A stretch of DNA of 64,000 nt from Stentor roeselii (lineage: Eukaryota > Ciliophora > Heterotrichea > Heterotrichida > Stentoridae), in NCBI GenBank assembly GCA_006503475.1, contig RSEH01000049.1:123360-187359 (forward strand). The letters run 5' to 3'. Under the pieces are notes generated by a model. That model ran no database searches. It was given only the letters and a program-made list of their open reading frames with translations, and was not told the DNA's origin. Each line of letters opens with the position of its first letter. The first letter of the stretch is position 1. Both the position numbers and the translations under genes were made by a program. This document shows positions 58,501-64,000 of the stretch, piece after piece.

Positions 58501-59327
58501 TACTTTCCTTATTGACTAAGTTCAAGCCTCTGTCCGCAGCGTTCATTAGGACCAAGATTGAAAATTCTTTAAAAAACTATAAATTTGGGAATTTCTTAAG
58601 GTTTTGGATCACCTGCTACATGGATGTTTATGCAGCATCACTGATTGGTTTGATAACAACTGCTACTTTTTCATTAGTTTCTGTTGTAAATTTAGTTATT
58701 TGCTGTGTTTTGATTGTAAGAAATGATTAGATTGTCGTGATTAGCACTCCAGTTGTATTCTTTTATTATTCTACAAAGAATAAAGATAAAATTGAACAAC
58801 CTGAAGTTCAGGCTAATTGGGGAACTTTATTTTATGAGTTTAACAATGATCAAGGAATGCAAAGATCATTGTTTTACTTTTTTTATTTCATAAGAAGGGT
58901 TTTATATATATCTGTACTAACACTAATGAAACCTTGGCCAATCGTGCAAATTTCTTTAAATATAGTTAATTCAGCATTCGTAAGAATTAAGCAGATGTGT
59001 TTTTATGTAATCGCTTTTCTTCCTTTTAGTGAAAAAATTTTAAATATTTCAAATGGCCTTTCAGAATTCTGCATTACTTTGCTGTTCACTTGCAGTATTA
59101 TTCTTGTTATAGACACTCCAGAGTACGTCAGAGAAACTCTTGATGAAATTCTTGTTAGTTTTATTCATATAATTATGGGCATCCAAATGCTCTCATCTCT
59201 AATTATTTTTGTTAAGACTGTTCACGCTTTGATTAAAATGAAAAAAGCGAAACGGAACATAATTGTCCCTTCAACATTATCTACGATTTCAGTAGGAAAA
59301 ATGGGTAAAGAAGTTGAAAAAATTTAA
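52596..59327 (+). CDS. Giant multi-module membrane protein with five concanavalin-like domains and Cys-rich repeats
   Basis: Exons 52596-58715 and 58731-59327 give 2238 residues. A short signal-peptide-like start (MWIMIFLRSVLG) leads to a large extracellular part. It repeats a module five times (about residues 55-230, 350-540, 660-860, 990-1190, 1380-1590). Each module has a Pro-x2-5-RGFYF-like motif, then a LamG/concanavalin-like strand set (LELWVRV, IYMWVLP, ISIWVFV, IGFWIKP, LEIWVNF). Between modules are furin-like Cys-rich repeats with CxxC spacing. A non-Cys domain (about 1745-1860) precedes a cluster of hydrophobic spans at about 1880-2200, interrupted by loops. Such proteins are common in ciliates, probably as surface receptors, adhesins or mechanosensors; the role is not known. 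Confidence 0.85.
58716..58730 (+). other. 15-nt intron (GTAAGAAATGATTAG)
   Basis: It joins the C-terminal membrane spans of the giant protein (TTG ATT | ATT GTC). Unspliced, a TAG ends the protein after 2044 codons, in the middle of a span. Splicing adds 198 residues with more hydrophobic spans. Confidence 0.9.
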
Positions 59328-62300
59328 GTTAGTCATTAATTAAGATTTAGGAGTTTATTTTTATTTATAAAATTGATAGTTTGAAAAATGAATTATTTTA
59401 CAATGAGATCCAAAATCACTATAAGGTCAGTTTACTCAACCACTAACTTGTACATATGCATTAATTTTAATGGCTTAAAAATAACAGTTAGCATTTGGGA
59501 AACTTTTTTAGTGGATTACTAAAGATATTTTGAGAGGAGATATATGAATTATTATCCTGCAAAATTAAAACTGAATTAAAGATTAAGTAATTTTTAGACC
59601 AGTTTATTGTATAAGGTTTATACAATTTGTTGATTGTTCAACAAATTGTGCATATTCGGTAAATGAAGACATCATGGCATTTGAAATTTATGATAATTGT
59701 ATTTCTTGTCAAGATCTCAGATTAGAAATTGTTAATTTGTTGACTTTAAATGGATTCCTGACGAAAATTTAGACACGATTCTTATAGGATTCCCCAACAT
59801 AGTTGAATCTAGTAATATCACTTTAAAAGATAAAGTAGATTACCAAGAAAATAACAAATGCAATGAATAGTAATTAAAAAATTTATTGTTCGTAACTGAA
59901 CGAAAGGTGAAAAATACCTAATTAATTATGTATTTCTCATTCGAGTACACCTGGTATGAGTTTCAGCCCACTTTTATAGAATGATGAGGGAACATAAAAA
60001 AAAGTTGTGGAATTTTACTAGGTGGGCCAGCAGTTTGAGGTCATCCTGAGCTCTGTGAATTTGCTAAAGTTTATGAACATAATGGAAGTGATTGTGCTTT
60101 AGTATTTAGGATAATTTTATATAAATATAATAAACAATTCGTATATTTTGGTAAATCTCGTATGATAAGAAAATTAAGTAGCCCATGCATTTCAAGGCCG
60201 CAGCTGTTGATTTAACTCTCGCAATATCAATATTTAATAAGTTGATAAGCTTAGTTTCGGGTTTTAGTATGGTACTTAAACCTGAAAGTTTAAATTAATA
60301 TTAATGTTTTAAGTAACTATTATATGAGGGGGTCTAAGAATGAGAGAGAAAGAGCTGACTTTATTCTTCAATAATTCAAAAGCTTCAAAACAATTATTTG
60401 AAAGAATTAACAAAAGAATTCAAGTAATCGAGGAATGTTTAAATACTATAAATGAAAGACTGCAGTCTTTTTAAGAAGTGCCAGAATGCAATTCATGGCC
60501 ATGGTTCCAAAATTTTTTAGACTAAAAATATCTTAGTAGTAAAAAAGAACCTTACAAATCATTTCTAAAAGGAAAATTCAAAACAACTAGTGACAATATT
60601 TCATGGTTTGGAATAAAATTGAATTTAAAATTAGAGGCTTCTATCTGAATCTAGAGAAACCTGAAGATTTTTTTACTCAGAAGTTTTAAAGACTGTTGAA
60701 CTTGCTTCTCAAGACTTTGAAAATGATTTAAAAGTAAAGTTTTTGATTAAAAATTTTTTAAGTTGCATCTTGAAGGGCATACTAATGAAATAATTTGCTT
60801 GATGATTTCTAAAAACCAAAGGTTATTGTTACAGATTCTGAATACTGTTCTGCTATATTATGGACTTATGAGAACCTTGAATTAATTAATACCTTTTTTA
60901 AACACAAGAAAAGGATTACTGGAGTTCATTTCAATACCTCAAACAATTCTATTATTTCAACATGGTTGCATATTTTTTCAGGTTTTCTTTCAAAACAAAG
61001 AGACAAATTAAAGTAGAAGTCATGATTTATATAGTTCACATCTGAGCGATGATGAGAAGTTTTTAATAATAGTTAGTCATGATAAAATTCTCAGAATACT
61101 CAGTGTGTCAAATGATTCACTAGAAAGCTGGATCTGAACTCATCTTTCGTCTTTCCAGTTCACCTCAGCACCATTGATAGTAATATTTTTTATGCTTACA
61201 CTGAAATGACTTTAAGGAAATATGATATCAAGAAATGGCTGTTATGAAAGAAATCAAGATAGCCAACATATATCAATGTTGCACTCATGTCAGTAACGAT
61301 GAAAGGTTTTGTTTCTGGATATGGTAATGGAGACTTGATTCTTTACTATCTTGAAACTGATGAAATGTTTCATTTACCTGGAAATTCAACTTCGATTTAT
61401 CAAGAGAACTTCAAATAATGAACTTTTTGTTGTTTCAGCTGAAATTAAAGCAATTTTATTAATCAATGTCCCTAAAAGATTAGTCATCAAGACTCTTTTA
61501 ATTAGTATATTCAACTCTTAAGTCTCAAATTCTACCGAAACTCTTAAAAAATTATTTTAGGAACTTGACATCTTATTAAGAAATTTATTGAATAATCGAA
61601 AAATTGTCTTTACTCTTTAGCCAATATTAATGGAATAGCAATATTCAAACAAACACCTCACTTCATTTTCTAGCAACATCAAAGAACGGGAGAGAGTATC
61701 GATTTTGGGATGTAAAAAAGAGACTAAAGTTTTTTTAGTTTCAAACTAATGAAGAAATAAATTTTTTTTCTAGCATAACTTCAAGAAGGTTTAAAGTGAT
61801 TTCTTTTATTTATGCAAGTTTAAGTATAATAGATTTTAGGGTAATTCAAACAGTTGATCTTATTTATTTTCAACTTAATATATCTATATATTATTAAATC
61901 AGAACGAATACGTAATTAGAAATCGGACACACACTGAAACAATGTTTCTATTTATTTTTTAGGATCAAAGGTTTTTTATTTTAGGCAAACTGAAATATTA
62001 AAAGGGTATTCAAACTAGACTCAATGAGAGCGTGCACCTGGTTCGGCACAGAATGACTTTAAGTGATTAGCATCTAATATAGAGCAACTAACTTAATTAT
62101 GGTAAGTTTCTTATAGGCACTGAATCATATTTATTTGAAATTACTTGAATATATCTATTTTTGTATGTAATAATTCAAAAATGGTCTTAGATTCATAGCA
62201 AATCTTAAATCATTCATTAAGGCTGTTAATTCATTCAAATAACATTTCTGAGAGTAGTATAAATTATATAATGACACAAGGAGTTTTAAACCTAACACTC

Positions 62301-63250
62301 TATTGATTTTTTCGTAGTAACTATTAAATTTAAGATTATTAATAAAAATTTTACTTTTAATATTATTTTAGTGATAAAGGAGTTCTTTATAAAAATATCG
62401 CATTATCTATTGTAATTTTAAACCAGACTGATGATACTGTGGCCCTATTTTATAAAATATCTGGTGAATTTATTTTAATTTAAAAAATTATAATTAGTTA
62501 ATTATTTGAGGTTCAAACATCAAGCTATTATTATTTTTTTCCTCAAAGTAGGAAAACCTTAATCGGCTATATTTGCTTGCAGGCACTTTATTTTTAAAAT
62601 TGCACATGATAAATTTTTCATATAAATTTTTGAATTAACTCAAGAAACTTGAGTGCATCCCAATTTATAACTCTACTTGTATTCTTGTTAGTATTTATTG
62701 CATTTTAAAATACAGTTGCGATACCCCTAAATCAAACTGAATCCAGGATAAAATTGAATTTATAAATACAGGCACTTGACACTAGTTGAATATATGCACT
62801 AGCCCTGTCTCTAATATTTAAGTGTAAGTACCCTTTATTCAAGTCATATATAGTATTGATTACAATTATTTTTTAATTATTACTTATAAAGTAATAGAAT
62901 ATGATTAATTTACGAAGTTATAACTACTTAAATCAGTGTTTTTAGATTACTATTCTAATGATTTAGGATTTCTTTAGTTTAACAAGCAGCAAGAGTAATA
63001 ATATAGCTAAATAATTATTGAATATGTAGGCAGAGTAATTAGTTAATTGTTACAGTAATTATCTTCTTTAACGTTCTAAATCTATTATTGAAAGGCACTA
63101 ACGAATTTATATAAGTCTATGAGTTTTTTGATTATCATCGAGAATATTTTGTTATAATAATTGATAATTAATCATCTAACTCTCAAAGTGAATAACCTTC
63201 CTTGTCTATCCTTAAAGTCTACTCAGCGAGTGTAGCATTAAAAAATTAAA
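59328..63250. other. 3.9-kb gap with a large relic
   Basis: AT-rich DNA between the giant membrane protein and the ABCG fragment. The relic at about 59674-61860 fills the middle. Before and after it (59328-59670 and 61870-63250) I see no coding-like frame, RNA gene or repeat, only AT-rich sequence. Confidence 0.45.
59674..61860 (+). pseudogene. Decayed WD40-type gene with many in-frame stops
   Basis: Protein-like frames with several shifts: YDNCISCQDLRLEIVNLL near 59690, and then 59736-60186 in one frame of about 150 codons, including GGPAV and GHPELCEFAKVYEHNGSD. A helical segment near 60390 reads QLFERINKRIQVIEECLNTI. WD40-like blades follow: HLEGHTNEIICL, TDSEYCSAILWTYENLELI, SGYGNGDLILYYLE and LATSKNGREYRFWDVKKR. 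In-frame stops in the 59736-60186 frame are TAG, TAA, TAA, TGA, TGA and TGA. In 61441-61680 (80 codons) they are four, all TAA or TAG. It looks like an eroded coiled-coil plus propeller gene. Confidence 0.6.
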
Positions 63251-63909
63251 ATGTGGAATTCGGACAAAGAATTGCATTCCCTGCTCAAAGATACAAAAGA
63301 TCTGCTAACGATTGATAAGATAGAACTTGAATGGGAAAACATAAACCTGATTTCCAAGAGCAGCGAAGGTTCCATTAACATTCTTGAAGATCTTTCAGGT
63401 TCAGCAAAGCCAGGGGAAATTACAGTGATCATGGGAGAGTCAGGCTCTGGTAAAAGCTCATTACTTTCGATTCTTTCAGCAACGATAGACCTTAGAGCCG
63501 ACCTCGAGGTCTTTGGTTCGATTAAATTGAATGGAGAAGACTTGAATGAAGTCAACAGGCCGAAATATATGCGTTTTTTAGATCAAGAATTTATTTTACA
63601 TGAATCAATGACTCCTTATGAATTTCTTTATTTCCAACTTAAACTAAGAAAAACGACTCTAGTAATATTATAGAAAAAAAAATCAACTTGATTCTCCAAA
63701 GATTTGGACTGATTAATGTAGCCTCATGCCCTATGGGCGGAAAATTATTCAGAGGACTCTCAGGTGGAGAGAGGAGAAGAGTCTCTATCTTTGGAGAACT
63801 CATTTCCAGTCCTTCTATATTGATTCTTGATGAACCTACCTCGGGTCTTGACAGTTATTTGGCTAAAGCAGTTGTTGAATGTCTGTTGTTCTATAAGGTC
63901 GCGACCTGA
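63251..63909 (+). pseudogene. ABCG-type transporter fragment with frameshift
   Basis: Codes the nucleotide-binding part of an ABCG half-transporter: Walker A GESGSGKSS, signature [11 protein letters not shown] and Walker [14 protein letters not shown]. The frame shifts by one base near 63650, in a run of A after LKLRK; past that point the frame reading [15 protein letters not shown] takes over. It stops at TGA shortly after Walker B, and the last 90 bases of the window do not look like the usual continuation. No 15-nt intron repairs the shift. It may be a broken gene, a sequence error or an assembly artefact at the window edge. Confidence 0.6.
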
Positions 63910-64000
63910 CCGAGACTTGAGATAATTTCTCTATGATTTTTATACTTCTAGAAAACAGAGAAAGTAACTGTTAGCTATCCATTCTAAATTATTGGATTTG

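Noticed and set aside
1-64000. UGA or UAR reassignment in the active genes
   Set aside because: Intact genes of up to 2346 codons contain no in-frame stops apart from the four removable introns, and TAA, TAG and TGA all terminate genes; only the relics carry internal stops.
1-64000. tRNA or rRNA genes, CRISPR arrays, transposons with terminal repeats
   Set aside because: No cloverleaf-like sequence with conserved T-loop, no rRNA motif, no regularly spaced repeats and no transposase or inverted-repeat pair was seen by eye; weak elements could be missed.

Overview
The window looks like nuclear DNA of a heterotrich ciliate close to Stentor. Four genes are each interrupted by one 15-nucleotide GT..AG intron (17150-17164, 22585-22599, 38790-38804, 58716-58730), and removing each intron restores a continuous protein. 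Tiny introns of this kind are known from Stentor and its relatives. Intact genes use the standard code, with TAA, TAG and TGA all acting as stops and TGG as the Trp codon. That fits Stentor and argues against Blepharisma (UGA=Trp) and Condylostoma (all three codons reassigned). The DNA is AT-rich, genes lie on both strands, and gene content is typical of ciliates: many kinases, axonemal proteins, ankyrin and MORN repeats, and lipid-anchored signalling proteins. Whether this is macronuclear or micronuclear DNA cannot be decided from the sequence.

Layout. 1-8.3 kb: a coiled-coil protein, a head-to-head pair of membrane proteins, a B-box-like coiled-coil protein with a decayed tail, then 2.4 kb of AT-rich DNA with eroded coding fragments. 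8.3-15.3 kb: one giant ankyrin-WGR-PARP gene. 15.9-30.1 kb: a dense block holding a DRC5/TCTE1-like axonemal LRR protein, CFAP206, a ULK/ATG1-type kinase, an acylated EF-hand protein, an acylated IQ-MORN protein, an ataxin-3-like deubiquitinase, an ankyrin-pseudokinase, an NT-C2 CaaX protein, a BSD protein, a small acylated protein, a DYRK kinase and phosphoserine aminotransferase. 30.4-45.4 kb: an ARL-like GTPase, a guanylate-binding protein fused to a very long coiled coil, a truncated globin with a decayed copy beside it, a second DYRK kinase, a SAXO/FAM154 protein, a helical-repeat protein, a 55-residue ORF, a coiled-coil protein, a PP2C phosphatase and an NDR kinase. 45.4-50.5 kb: a gene graveyard with three relics, one of them a third DYRK. 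50.5-59.3 kb: an SDR pseudoenzyme, a CaaX protein and a 2238-residue multi-module membrane protein. 59.3-64 kb: a WD40-type relic and a frameshifted ABCG fragment at the right edge.

Common themes. Several genes make cilium parts (DRC5, CFAP206, SAXO). Others form a membrane-tethered signalling set: three N-terminal Met-Gly-Cys-type acylated proteins and two CaaX proteins near kinases and a phosphatase. Start codons of divergent genes lie as little as 5-22 bp apart and tandem genes as little as 4 bp apart, so promoters must be tiny or embedded in neighbouring genes. Where there is room, the 130-260 bp before the start codon are almost free of G on the coding strand. The large gaps are not empty: they contain coding relics whose breaks are mostly in-frame TAA/TAG, with TGA in places.
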